NCBI RefSeq assembly: GCF_029784155.1
Contig: NC_073693.1
Coordinates: 25,270,002 to 25,334,001 of the forward strand
Length of the DNA: 64,000 nucleotides
DNA from: Uranotaenia lowii
Taxonomy: Eukaryota; Arthropoda; Insecta; Diptera; Culicidae
Reading direction: 5' to 3'
Below the pieces are notes generated by a model that saw only the letters and a list, made by a program, of their open reading frames with translations, did no database searches and was not told the DNA's origin. The position numbers were made by a program, and so were the translations under genes. Below, one piece after another: positions 37,812 through 48,581 of this stretch (positions are counted from its first letter, which is position 1; each line of letters opens with the position of its first letter).

Positions 37812-38756
37812 TAAGGCTATGATCATTTAGTATCCGGGCAGTAACAAACGTGTGTATTTTAAAAACTATTCATTTGATCGAAAAACTTTCTATGGAGAAA
37901 ATGAAGGTGTTAATATGAAATTTAAACTAAAAATATAAAAAAAAAATATTTATCAATGATTTCAAGAAATACTCTAACTTTTTCATAAAATCTCTTTTTC
38001 ATCTTTGCACACTTTTTTCAGTCATGTATTGATTTATTTTTTTTACCACAGAACCAAAACCTTTGCAAAATCATGATATTTTACACAAATTCACCTGAAA
38101 AAAGCAATTGGAATCTGGTTGGAACCTTTTCATGAGTTGGTATCTCGAAGAAATTGATATCTTAAAACCGGTTTTAACATAAATTTTCTTGTCCATCATC
38201 TGTCATATTGCGTAAAAACCGGATGCACAGATTGCGATCTTTGGATCTGATCATTATTAGTTATTAACTTGGTGTCTACTAGTCAGGCAAAACTTTTTGC
38301 CTCTGCTGGAAATGGATTTTTTGCATTAAGTAGGGAGTCTTCATTCAGTTATCCCAAATAACCATAAATATGGTGAAATATTTAAGATCAAGAGTTGCAC
38401 TCCGATAGTTGATTTGAACTTCGTGTGGATCCTAGAGTGGCTCCTTATACTAAATAACCATTTGGTACGAAAAAAAATCAGAAAAAATCTACAGTTCATG
38501 AGCTTTCGAGTCAACAATGAAGAATTTTCGAGGCACAAAATGCGCAAAAGGAGCAAATTTGTGCAAAATTATTTTTATCATGTCTTTTTGCATAGTAAAT
38601 ATGTCATACACACGTAAACTTAAAAATTTGTCAAAAATAGGCCAAATAGTCCTTTTCATAACCATCACAACGCGTCTAAATTTTTGCATATCCGAGCTCT
38701 ATTAACGCAGCTATCACCAAAATAAAGTTCCCGGATACTAAATGATCATAGCCTTA
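37812..38756. mobile_element. TA-flanked element with perfect 27-bp terminal inverted repeats
   Basis: Left end 37812-37838 and right end 38730-38756 are exact reverse complements over 27 bp, with core AGGCTATGATCATTTAG. TA at both outer ends suggests a TA target duplication, as in Tc1/mariner-type transposition. The 945-bp body has no transposase: frames at 38341-38617 are short and unrecognised. Probably non-autonomous. Perfect ends suggest recent activity relative to the other decayed elements here. Confidence 0.85.
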
Positions 38757-39096
38757 TGCATAATTTTTTTTACATCCGTTCTTATTTAGGAGTGTTGAAG
38801 TTTTTTTTTGCGATTCGTGTTTTTTTAAACCAAAATTGCTTTCAAAACTGAGCTTAAAAAATGACCTGTTTTAAATTTTTAAGTGGAAAGATTATGTATA
38901 CCTTCAATAATATTATTTATTATTTTTGAATCCTCGAAATTCTGCATTCTTTTACTCCAATTTTTTTTTTTATATTTTACATGGTTGAAAATTATTTAAA
39001 AGAAATTGAAACTATTTGCTTCGATTTTAAAATTTTAAATTGAGAGCTTATTCATCAGCGTGAATGTTGACAGTGATAAACTTGCTCAGTTATGAT

Positions 39097-39555
39097 CAGG
39101 GATGTCAGGTGGTTTTGTCAAAAATCAGGACACCGTGAAGGAACATATCAAGATTTTTCAAGAGACCACTTATTCTGCTTTTATTGCATAGAAAACCGAA
39201 ACACAGGTACTGTAGAATCCTTAATTTATGCAATTAAGGCAAGCACAGTATCGGCCGGGCTACCGTTTATATGGAAAAACAATATTAAAATATTATTTTA
39301 TCCAAAGATCATCGATATCCAATGATATCATCGGTTGAAGGGCTAAACAGTTTTATTTTAAATTTGTTCGATGTCCCGATCATTTAAACTTGACATCCCT
39401 GTTATAATTGGGATAACCTTTTTGAAATCAAAACAATTAAGTGCATTTAAAGCCCAATTTTGAAAAATCAGGAAAAATCAGGACAATTTATAAATTCAGG
39501 ACAGTTTCTTGAAATTAGAATAAATCCTAAAAAATCAGGGCACCTGGCACCTCAG
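39097..39555. mobile_element. hAT-like non-autonomous element with 8-bp target duplication
   Basis: Exact GTTATGAT copies flank it at 39089-39096 and 39556-39563. The left terminus CAGGGATGTCAGGTGG and the reverse complement of the right terminus, CTGAGGTGCCAGGTGC, are imperfect inverted repeats. An 8-bp duplication with CAGGG-type ends is characteristic of hAT transposons. Internally, the left-end sequence recurs inverted as TTGACATCCCTG near 39390. No transposase frame. Confidence 0.75.
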
Positions 39556-39597
39556 GTTATGATGAGAATGGATGCTTTTGCCATATTTGGCTAACTT

Positions 39598-39846
39598 CAA
39601 GGTTGCCGAAATCACAGAAAAATCTTTAGTTCAACACAATTTTGAACAAATTTTCATCACAGAAATTAATAACATGTCATAAGATAAGCAGGGTTAAATG
39701 ATTTTCCCCATAAAAATGCAAAAAAGACGCCATTTCACATGACTTTTAAAGAAATATATGAAAGTTTCTTTATACAAAAAAACATCACAGAATGCTTGGA
39801 TAGGTTTAATTTGAAAAAAAAAAACAAATTTTCTTCAGCAACCTTG
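39598..39846. mobile_element. Small MITE with CAAGGTTGCYGAA inverted ends
   Basis: Left end CAAGGTTGCCGAAATCACAG; right end CTTCAGCAACCTTG. They are inverted repeats over about 13 bp with one or two mismatches. The interior contains CAGAAAAATC and CATCACAGA words shared with the copies at 59407 and 60375. No coding sequence. Confidence 0.65.
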
Positions 39847-40442
39847 AGTAACCACCCACCTTGCAGTATTTGAGAAGGAAATGCAAAACTAGCCGTGCTA
39901 AAAATGTCCAAATATGAGCCCAACTACCGTAAGATAGAGAGCCTCGAACAGGCGCAAGATCAGGGTTCAAGTCTTACTGGAAGCAAGGCAAACTTTTTTT
40001 TCACATGATTTTAAAAATCAATTTTCATCTTATATATTCCCTAAAGTTTCAACGAACACATTTGGACTCGTTCCTTCACTGCAAAAAAGTTTATTTTAAA
40101 TTTTTTTAGTAGAATGCCGTTCGAAGTTTGAAAAAGATTATGATCCAAGAACGATAGGTTTTCAAGGCCAGTTTCCCAAATAGTTCTCGTTTTTGAAAAG
40201 TATTTTATTTCCTCTGTAAGTGGCATATTTCACTTTATTGAGATTTTTCGACCTGACATTTTGTCGATTTTTAAGGTAAAATTCCCTTTTTTCAGGATAA
40301 TTTTTCGGGAATCTTAAAGCTTAACATTCCATATCAGAAAACATTTATTTACAGGGTGGCAACGAAAAAGTGATATAATTTGTTTATTGCATAAAACCAC
40401 ATCACTTATAATTTCTATTCGGAACCAATTTCAATATCATCT

Positions 40443-40851
40443 AGGCTGACAGATTGTCCGGTTTTATCCGGGTTTGTTGATAAAAGTTCGGTACGGCCCA
40501 GTTGCCCGGATTTTATTGAAAAAGCCAGAATTTTGCCCAAGTTTATTCTTATTCTCATTCTCAATTCAAGCTAAAAAAAACAAATTTCAATGATTTTTTT
40601 TTGTATTCATGCATAAAAAACGAATTTTTTTGAGCAAGTTTCACAAAAATATTCATAAAAGGTTTTTTGGCAGCCAAAAATACGGTTTAAAATTTCTTAT
40701 AAATTTTGAAGTGAATTTTTTTTCTTGATTTTTGTTGAGTTATTCCTGGGTTTTGACCAAGTTTGCCCGGATTTTTCCCGGATTTTCGGTCGACAATTTT
40801 GGTCAGGTTTTTAAATAAAAAAAACTCGAATGAAAAAATTCTAGGAACCTT
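40443..40851 (+). mobile_element. CCCGG-rich MITE-like element (copy B)
   Basis: Starts AGGCTGACAGATTGTCCGG and ends GAAAAAATTCTAGGAACCTTA. Shares TTGCCCGGATTTTATTGAAA, TTTTTTGAGCAAGTTTCA and GATTTTTGTTGAGTTATT blocks with copy A. Confidence 0.7.
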
Positions 40852-40856
40852 ATTCT

Positions 40857-41296
40857 AAGGTGAAGTTTTCAGATTGCCTGGTTTAATCCGGGTTTGCCTG
40901 GATTGTTTATTCAAAATTTGTGCACAGTCCGGCCCGGCCTGGTTACCCGGATTTCATTGAAAAAAATTCTGATTTTGCCCAGATTTACTCATTGTTTTTT
41001 TTTGGCAAATCAAACAAAATATAAAAAAATGTAATGTATTTTTTTTTATTATTGCCATCAAAACGAAATTTTTTGAGAAGTTTTATAAAAAAAATCATGA
41101 AAGTTTAAAAAAGGATTTAAAATCTGTCGATAAGCTGTGATGAAAAAAAAAATTTTTTTGCTTATTTTTGTTGAAAAATTTCTAGGTTTTGACAAAATTT
41201 TCTCGGATATTCCCGGATTTATGGTCGTCAATATTGAAATCAATTTTTGGATTTGGCGGATACTTGCTGAAAAAATTCTGGAATCCTCATTATAAG
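40857..41296 (+). mobile_element. CCCGG-rich MITE-like element (copy C), next to copy B
   Basis: Begins AAGGTGAAGTTTTCAGATTG only a few bases after copy B ends, and finishes GCTGAAAAAATTCTGGAATC near 41280. Interior blocks are CAGTCCGGCCCGGCC, ACCCGGATTTCATTGAAAAA and TTGGCAAATCAAA, as in copy A. The head-to-tail pair suggests tandem insertion or duplication. Confidence 0.7.
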
Positions 41297-43674
41297 GGCT
41301 TGTTCAACGACGTTCAAGTTCTTGTACTAATTGTCCACGATTTTTTCTACTGAATAATTAGAGATCGAGCAATTTCAAAATTGAGTTGAAATCATGAAAA
41401 TAACTTTGAAGATACTTTGAAGTTCGTAAGTTGCTATGAGCTACCAACATATAAACGAAAAAAGGTATTTTTGTAGAAGCACGGAAAAATATTTCAATTG
41501 AGTTTATAGAACCATCGGCTTTTAAAGTCAAGGAAAATTATCATAAAGGCTTGGTCTTCTTTGAGCAACCCTTTAGAGATGACCAATTGAGCTCAAAATT
41601 AGCGTCAAAACTAGAGAAAGAAACCACATCTAAAAAATCTGTGGGAATAAAACATTATGTTAAAAAGCCTTATAAAATTGGACTTTTTCAGGAATTGTTT
41701 TTGTTATACAGATGAACATTATTCATTTAATGTAATTTTTTATTGAATATTATGAGAAATTGTTCGATATTAACCGATCAATTATTAATTCAAGTTTCAT
41801 ATAAGAATTTTCATGTTCCATGATTCAATTGATTTTCCTTATAAACAGGGTTTAAGAATAAAGTAAATTCATCTTCTAAAAATGTGTATTATTCTCATTC
41901 TTTTGAGTCTGATCCAACATTCTCTGTTATTTTGTCGTCATCTATTTGTTTTTTTTCTGTATGTCATCAAATCACACCAATACCAAGCACTCATTCAATC
42001 ATTCTTGCACCTACTCAATCAATTAAAAAAAAACACTTCTTCCAACAGAATTTGTTCACTTCTTACTCTTCCTTCTGAATATTTCTAAGATAATTTTAAT
42101 TTGTCGAAACCGTTTATGAACTCTAGCAAAAAAAAAACATTTGTTACAGATTAGAAATAATTTTCATCGTTGCTCATTGTGATTTTTGTTGACACATTTT
42201 TGATTTTGTTTTCTATTTTCGTTGAGTGTTTATTCAATGTTTCTTGGCATTGTGTTTGATCAATAATTTATTAATAATCATATGCATGTATAGGAAAACC
42301 TGCCCAAAATGAGGAATCATAAAACTTGTGGACAAAAATTTAACGTCGGGGAAAGAAGGAAGGTGAATGAAGTTGTGATTGATACGGGGGAGGTCGGATG
42401 TTTTGACTTGATTCCTGCATTGCCAGATTTTTGTTTGAATTTCAATTTTTTTTTCTCTGAGTAATGCAATGATGTATAATGTATAGGTGGATGATGGTTG
42501 GTCGATGATGATGATTATAAGGGAAGGAAGGGAAAGGGGGAATGAAGTTCTCGCAACCCACCAGAGTGCCACTCTTTTTTTCGAACTTACTAATAACTTG
42601 CATTCGGGTTAAAATCGATGGAAAAAAAATCGTCGTCCGGCATACGTTTAAATAAATAAAATGTGTCAGGTTGCAAAATTAATAATTAAAAAGGCGTTCG
42701 GCAAGCATCGACATAAAAAAAACCGCGAACTTGAAACTACCGTTTAAAAAACGATGGCTCTGGTGAAGCGTAAAAATGCAAACGATTTTTTCCCCACTCT
42801 AACAGTTTTGGTTGTTCGATAGGAATTCCAGTGAAAAAATAAAATAAACTGAACAACACAACATAGAATAAAATAAAAATCATCCGGTTGAAGTTTCATT
42901 TTTCTATCACCGCCAGCTCGTCGAACGGTGGCGAAAAATGTGAGAAAAACTGCATTGCTGTTCAGCTTTTTCCACCATTTTCTATTGGCGGAACGACAAA
43001 TCCGCTTAGAGAGCTGCCACGTTTCAAAACGGAGGGTAATTCATTAAATTTGGTTTTGTAATAAATCATTCTCCCGGCACCGATGAGTAACGCGGAAAGT
43101 GGTTTTTAAATCAGATTTATTTTTTAGGGTTTTAGATTGTGGTGTCTCTTATCGATACTTTTTCCGTCGAGCGATAACTTTTTAAGCAGTAAAAACTCTG
43201 AGTGTCGAAAAATGAATCCCGAGACTTCTCCTTTAAAACTCCTCCAATTTAAGACGTGTTTTCATCCCGAATCGTTTAATGATGAACCGCAACCCCTGTC
43301 CATCATCCTCGTCGAAGGGGGAAAAGGTCTCCTGTCCCCCGATTAACCTTTGTTGTAAGCCCGGAGAGCTACCCTACAAAACACACTGTCCAGTCCATAT
43401 TGAACCTACCGGGACGGGGCCAGATCGATGTTAGAATTTGTAATGGAAATGTTAATTTACCCAAAACCGAAAACATCATTTAAAATACATGTCTCGTTTT
43501 CGGGAACACAAACTTGAAGCTTGGGGAAAACGGAAAAAAGGGAACAGGGGCACATGTTTGTGTGCCACATTCTACACACGTGCCTTCTTCCGGTGCCCGA
43601 ATTTCGGGAAAGGGGGTCCATCGATAATGCAACTGCTGAATCGGTTTTCCTCTACGAAAATGCACACCGGGAAA

Positions 43675-43684
43675 GGGGGGATGA
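43675..43684 (+). promoter_or_regulatory. GGGGGGATGA motif site 4
   Basis: GGGAAAGGGGGGATGAATC. Confidence 0.65.
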
Positions 43685-43830
43685 ATCTGCCTCGGATAGC
43701 ATCTAAACAGTCATCGGAGGCCGGCTGATGACCAAACAATTCCAATTGGTAATTGTTCGGCTGCTGCTGGCAAAGTAATGACTAAATTTGCATTATCGAT
43801 TTCGATCTCGCGGTGCATCGAGTGCGGAAA

Positions 43831-43840
43831 GGGGGGATGA
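43831..43840 (+). promoter_or_regulatory. GGGGGGATGA motif site 5
   Basis: GCGGAAAGGGGGGATGAATC, 156 bp after site 4, with a shared GAAA..AATC extension. Confidence 0.65.
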
Positions 43841-44211
43841 ATCCGAGGGGAAAATTTGTTGGGTGCGTCGAGCTGTGTACTGCCAATGTGTTTGAGGTAC
43901 CTGTGTTTCCCGACCGGTTTTTGTACGAATGTAGGTTCGTTTGGGTGCGTGTTCATTCGAAAAGGAACCTGGCACAAAACATGATACCAAGTGGATTAGC
44001 TGCGCTCAGCGAATCTGCTCATTGAACTCTGGGGTGGGTCCGAATTGGTGTGTTTGTGTGTATTCTTGTTTAAACACATCAATTTGTGCCGCGCGGTGCA
44101 ATGTTCAGGTTTTCCGGAATGTTGGGTTCCCCTAATATCTGGCACGATTTGAATTACGGTTAAAGTTTTGCACGTTCAGTTAAGTGGCATAAATCAGGGG
44201 ATGGAAAGTAA

Positions 44212-44221
44212 GGGGGGATGA
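44212..44221 (+). promoter_or_regulatory. GGGGGGATGA motif site 6
   Basis: AGTAAGGGGGGATGAAGAG. Confidence 0.65.
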
Positions 44222-45415
44222 AGAGAGAACTGCTGATCCACCAAGCTAGTTATTTGGAGCGCTGAATTGGCACGATAAATAATAGCGTTGTGGGAGGGAT
44301 TTTAAGTTGGGAATTGAGTTCAGTTGTTTCGGCGGTGGATAAGTTGAGTGTAGAGAGAAAGAAGACCAAAATTAAAAAAAAAAAACACCACACCGGAGCT
44401 TGTTTACAGTAAATGGACTTTTCGCTGATAACGATCCAGGTAAAAAGGTGATTATGTGTGTGCGTTGGCAAAATGAGATTATAAAATGCGATCGGGAAAA
44501 TGCTTCAGCGAATTCATTAACCGTAGTAATGTTCCCGGGCCGTTCAGAGGATTATCTTCGGAGCTTATTCTCAGCTTAAACAACTCAACAAAAGGCCGAA
44601 AATGATTAATTCCGAACGAGATCATTCCGTGATAAACCCTTTTTTATCTTAAGCCAAATGAATCATGTCATCCGCAACAAACTTCAAACGGGAAACTCGG
44701 TTTCAATTTCCATTTATTTTTCAATCGAACAAGTAAGAGTTTAAATTTTTTTACCAATAGCAGCAAATTTCTCACTTTAAATTGTGCTTTAAATTATAAG
44801 AGAAAAAAAATCCCCCTAAGAGGAGGAAGCCGAGGGACCCATCAGACCGTAATCACCGACCAGGATTCGATTCTCGGAAGCTCCTGATGTCGCCGTTTGG
44901 GGCAGAACGTGACCCATGACACCTGGCCATTCCAAAGTTGAAGCGAAGCGAGTTGAGCAAAAAGCACAAGAAAGGTGAAGGCAAAATCATAAAAAGAGAA
45001 AGAAAGAGAAAGAAAAAGAGAGAAAAAAAAAGAATAAATCAACAAAAAGTTACATTTTTAAGAAACTCGAAAAAAAAGTAACGAACTTTGCGTGAACGAT
45101 AGCTTGAACATGACAACTGAGAGTTGGAGAGAAAAATCGGAGGATTGATTAAAAAGATGAGGAATAAACTTCAATTAGGCTGAGCAAATTAGTACTTGTT
45201 AGAATTGGTGTGGAGATAAAAATCCTGAACACAGAATTCGGATTCAGCAGATGAATTTTGGACTAAAAAGGAAAAAAAAAACAAAAAAAATGAAAATTTA
45301 AGACCCAGAAATCGAAACCTGGATCCAAATTTTGAATTTTGATATAAAAAAAATCATTCTTGAGACAAAAACATGACACTGACTCTGAACTGCAAATTCA
45401 ATTGAACGAGTTTGA

Positions 45416-46522
45416 AGCTGATCTGAATCTGATCTGAATCTGTTCCAAATCTGATCTGAATCTGATCTGAATCTGATCTGAATCTGATCTGAATCTGATC
45501 TGAATCTGATCTGAATCTGATCTGAATCTGATCTGAATCTGATCTGAATCTGATCTGAATCTGATCTGAATCTGATCTGAATCTGATCTGAATCTGATCT
45601 GAATCTGATCTGAATCTGTTTCAAATCTGATCTGAATCTGATCTGAATCTGATCTAAATCTGATCTGAATCTGATCTGAATCTGATCTGAATCTGATCTG
45701 AATCTGATCTGAATCTGATCTGAATCTAATCTGAATCTGATCTGAATCTGATCTGAATCTGATCTGAATCTGATCTGAATCTGATCTGAATCTGATCTGA
45801 ATCTGATCTGAATCTGATCTGAATCTGATCTGAATCTGATCTGAATCTGATCTGAATCTGATCTGAATCTGATCTGAATCTGATCTGAATCTGATCTGAA
45901 TCTGATCTGAATCTGATCTGAATCTGATCTGAATCTGATCTGAATCTGATCTGAATCTGATCTGACTCTGATCTGAATTTGATCTGAATCTGATCTGAAT
46001 CTGATCTGAATCTGATCTGAATCTGATCTGAATCTGATCTGAATCTGATCTGAATCTGATCTGAATCTGATCTGAATCTGATCTGAATCTGATCTGAATC
46101 TAATCTGAATCTGATCTGAATCTGATCTGAATCTGATCTGAATCAGATCTGAATCAGATCTGAATCTGATCTGAATCTGATCTGAATCTGACCTGAATCT
46201 GATCTGAATCTGTCTGGTTGTGATCTGAATCTGATCTGAATCTAATCTGAATCTGATCTGAATCTGATCTGAATCTGATCTGAATCAGATCTGAATCAGA
46301 TCTGAATCTGATCTGAATCTGATCTGAATCTGATCTGAATCTGACCTGAATCTGATCTGAATCTGTCTGGTTGTGATCTGAATCTGATCTGAATCTGATT
46401 TGAATCTGATCTGAATCTGATCTGAATCTGATCTGAATCTGATCTGAATCTGTTCCAAATCTGATCTGAATCTGAGCTGAATCTAATTTTAATGTGATTA
46501 GATTTTGATTTGAATCCGATCT
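45416..46522 (+). repeat. 11-bp satellite array 1, unit GATCTGAATCT (plus orientation)
   Basis: About 100 units. Variant CTGTTCCAAATCTG occurs near the start (about 45440) and near the end (about 46450). A variant block with two AATCAGATCTG units, GACCTG and TGTCTGGTTGTGATC is duplicated at about 46141-46222 and 46283-46375. The minus strand lacks stop codons, giving spurious IRFRSDSDQIQ repeats. Confidence 0.97.
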
Positions 46523-46942
46523 CAAAAACTTTTTTTGAATTATGCTTGCATTTAAAACTGTTTTTTTTTCAAACTTACCCTGGGTTTAAGCAGTTCATGA
46601 TTTTCGATTTATTTTTTTCAATTTTGGTTTAACTTCAAAGCTTGATAAGTGTATTTTTTATTTTTTTTTTTTCCAAACTCTTGTTTTTGTTGTTAATCTC
46701 CGATCACACACCGGCATCTGACAGTCAGATTCAATCGGTCCGGATGTGCAGGAAGTAATTTTGCACACTTCCAGGTTGGCACGATACTCGTGACTAGGTG
46801 TGGCCTGTCGGCTTTCCAAGTAGCCCTAATTACTCAATTAGTTTATCTGATCGAAACTTAAACAAACATTCAGTGGTGGGTGGCTCAAGGAAGCTAAGCT
46901 CGCGGAGCGAAATTTTTCCAAACAGGAGCATGAATGGAAAGA

Positions 46943-46980
46943 AAAAATCCACTCACCTGTGAAAAAATATATTCATAATC
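46943..46980 (-). promoter_or_regulatory. Recursive-splice (ratchet) site candidate
   Basis: On the minus strand the sequence reads ATATTTTTTCACAG|GTGAGTGG, with the AG at 46958-46957 immediately followed by GT at 46956-46955. A polypyrimidine tract, a 3' splice site and a strong 5' splice site fused without exon sequence is the definition of a zero-length recursive site in long dipteran introns. The direction matches the Musashi-type gene. Function is inferred. Confidence 0.55.
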
Positions 46981-47035
46981 TTCCATTGGATGGAAAACAA
47001 TTGCTCCCTCGCCTCCTGGGAACTACTCAGGGTAG

Positions 47036-47045
47036 GGGGGGATGA
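47036..47045 (+). promoter_or_regulatory. GGGGGGATGA motif site 7
   Basis: GGTAGGGGGGGATGAATTC with seven G. It lies about 80 nt upstream (in gene sense) of the ratchet-like splice site at 46957. Confidence 0.65.
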
Positions 47046-48581
47046 ATTCATTGAGGTGGCAAAAACAAGCACGCTTACAACGCCTAATTAAAATGCAAAT
47101 CCTTGCGTTTCTTTTGCGCTTGGCGAACAATCGAAAAAAATGGTTCGTATATTAAGGAAAAATTTCTCAACCAGGACGGGGAGGAGCAAAAATATGCCGA
47201 GGAAACAAGCAAACGCTTCCGGTCAGTCTCAACACACCGCAAGGCAACCGGACTTGCTGCGGACTTACTAGAGCCCCTTCCCGGAGCAGCAATAAATCAT
47301 ATCGGCGACCGCCCTTCGTTGTTGTTTCGGGGCTCGCGGGCACAAAAAGGAGCCCCGGATCCCGGTTATGAAAGGCGAGAACACAACCACCAATTATTGT
47401 ACACTCTCTTGTAGTCAGCCCGTGATTTGATAGGCCGCACGTGTTCATGTTGCAAAAATTTACCCTCCCCCCTCCTTCGTTTGTCCTATCGCCCATTCTG
47501 TTCATGTAAGTTAGGCCAAGCACTTGTGAAAAGTAAGCTCGGGCCTAGACGTGTGTGACGTTTTTGGCATGGTTGAGGAAAACAAGTGAATGAGCGGGGG
47601 AGTGTTGGTCAATTGGTTAGACACTTTGCCTGTCGACGTTAGGCGTTGGAAGCCAAAACAGGCATCGTTTAAATTTTATTACCCTCAGACATGTAATCGG
47701 GTGCCTGGGATTTCTCCAAGAAGGCAAGGGAAGCGAGGGGGAAGTGAGGGCAAATGTGAGCAGTCGGTAGGTCAACATTCTGAGTTGAGTGTAAAATGCG
47801 GTTCTGGTGTTCTCTGGCTGGCATAAGGTCGGTCCTAGAAGTTCCTGGGACCTGGACGAGGACATCGTTCAGCAGCCAGTGGGTTGATTATTTGGACCGG
47901 GAAACGACTAGAGAATGACCGTTTGTCGTTGATGTTCCAGTACGACGGCAGCGCTTTTGCACGCGCAGACATCCGGATGGTTCCGGGGCCAGGCTCGATG
48001 GCGTGAACATGTGCGCCTAATGGCCATGACTAGCCGAGCAGACCCCCCGAAGGCTTATCCGATGTTCTAGCTACTGCTGACCAAACGATTTGTGTAATGT
48101 TGTTGGTCCCCCGGAACATCGAAAGGCTCCCCGGGAAACAAGTCCCATTTGCTGCTTCAACCGGACAAGTGAAAATCTACGCAGTTATTGTTAATATCGG
48201 GACATATCGTTAATGTGTAATGGATTTGCACAATTCATGTTCCACCTTCTGGCTTTTCCCCCATCATCCTGTGGAAGAATGAAGGGTTCCGAGAAAAGTG
48301 CGCACCCGCACATTTTGACCATAGAAAAGGACGTTCAAAAGTTGATTTATTAAAGGCTTCCTCAGGACGAGATGGTTTGGGAAACCAGGTGCTGACATGT
48401 GTAAACAATGTTTGGTTCATAACTTAGATGGAAATCTGCATTGAAGGTTTTGAATCCGATATATTTGGCGGATGAAAATGTTTCTTCAATTTATAAAATT
48501 CGTTCAAACGTCGAAAAAATTAAGACCCAATTCAGATTAAATTCCGATCAGAATCGGATCTAAATTGGACCGGAATCAAAC

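Larger units (their letters stand above)
41297..45415. other. AT-rich then GC-richer unique DNA, no gene
   Basis: 41.3-42.5 kb is AT-rich. 42.6-44.9 kb is GC-richer, with three copies of the G-run motif within 550 bp. Overlapping short frames at 43480-44135 occur in several phases with no domain; none is convincing. The AG-rich stretch at 44990-45035 (AAAGAGAAAGAAAGAG-type) is simple sequence. Confidence 0.45.
46523..48581. other. Unique GC-richer spacer between arrays 1 and 2
   Basis: About 2.06 kb. It holds one G-run motif (47036) and a ratchet-like splice site (46957). 47260-48180 is the most GC-rich non-coding part of the window. A tRNA-like A-box stretch, TTGGTCAATTGGTTAGACAC (about 47605), lacks a B box. 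Frames up to 118 codons (minus 47167-47523) have no recognisable domain. Confidence 0.45.

Noticed and set aside
39920..39990. tRNA-like segment with GGGTTCAAGTCTTAC
   Set aside because: B-box-like sequence only; no acceptable A box or paired stems.
44865..44895. B-box-like AGGATTCGATTCTCGG
   Set aside because: No A box at the required distance and no terminator-linked structure.
45298..46525. SDSDQIQIRFR repeat peptides on the minus strand (also 48565-48762 plus)
   Set aside because: The 11-bp unit has no stop on one strand in any frame, so open frames arise automatically. No signal, start or conserved ends.
47167..47523. 118-codon minus-strand frame in the array 1-2 spacer
   Set aside because: The GC-rich context lengthens random frames, an opposite-strand frame of similar length overlaps it, and there is no domain.
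47600..47665. Possible tRNA gene (A-box-like TGGTCAATTGGTTAGAC and a GCCTGTCGAC anticodon-like stretch)
   Set aside because: No B box or T-arm follows and the acceptor stem does not pair.
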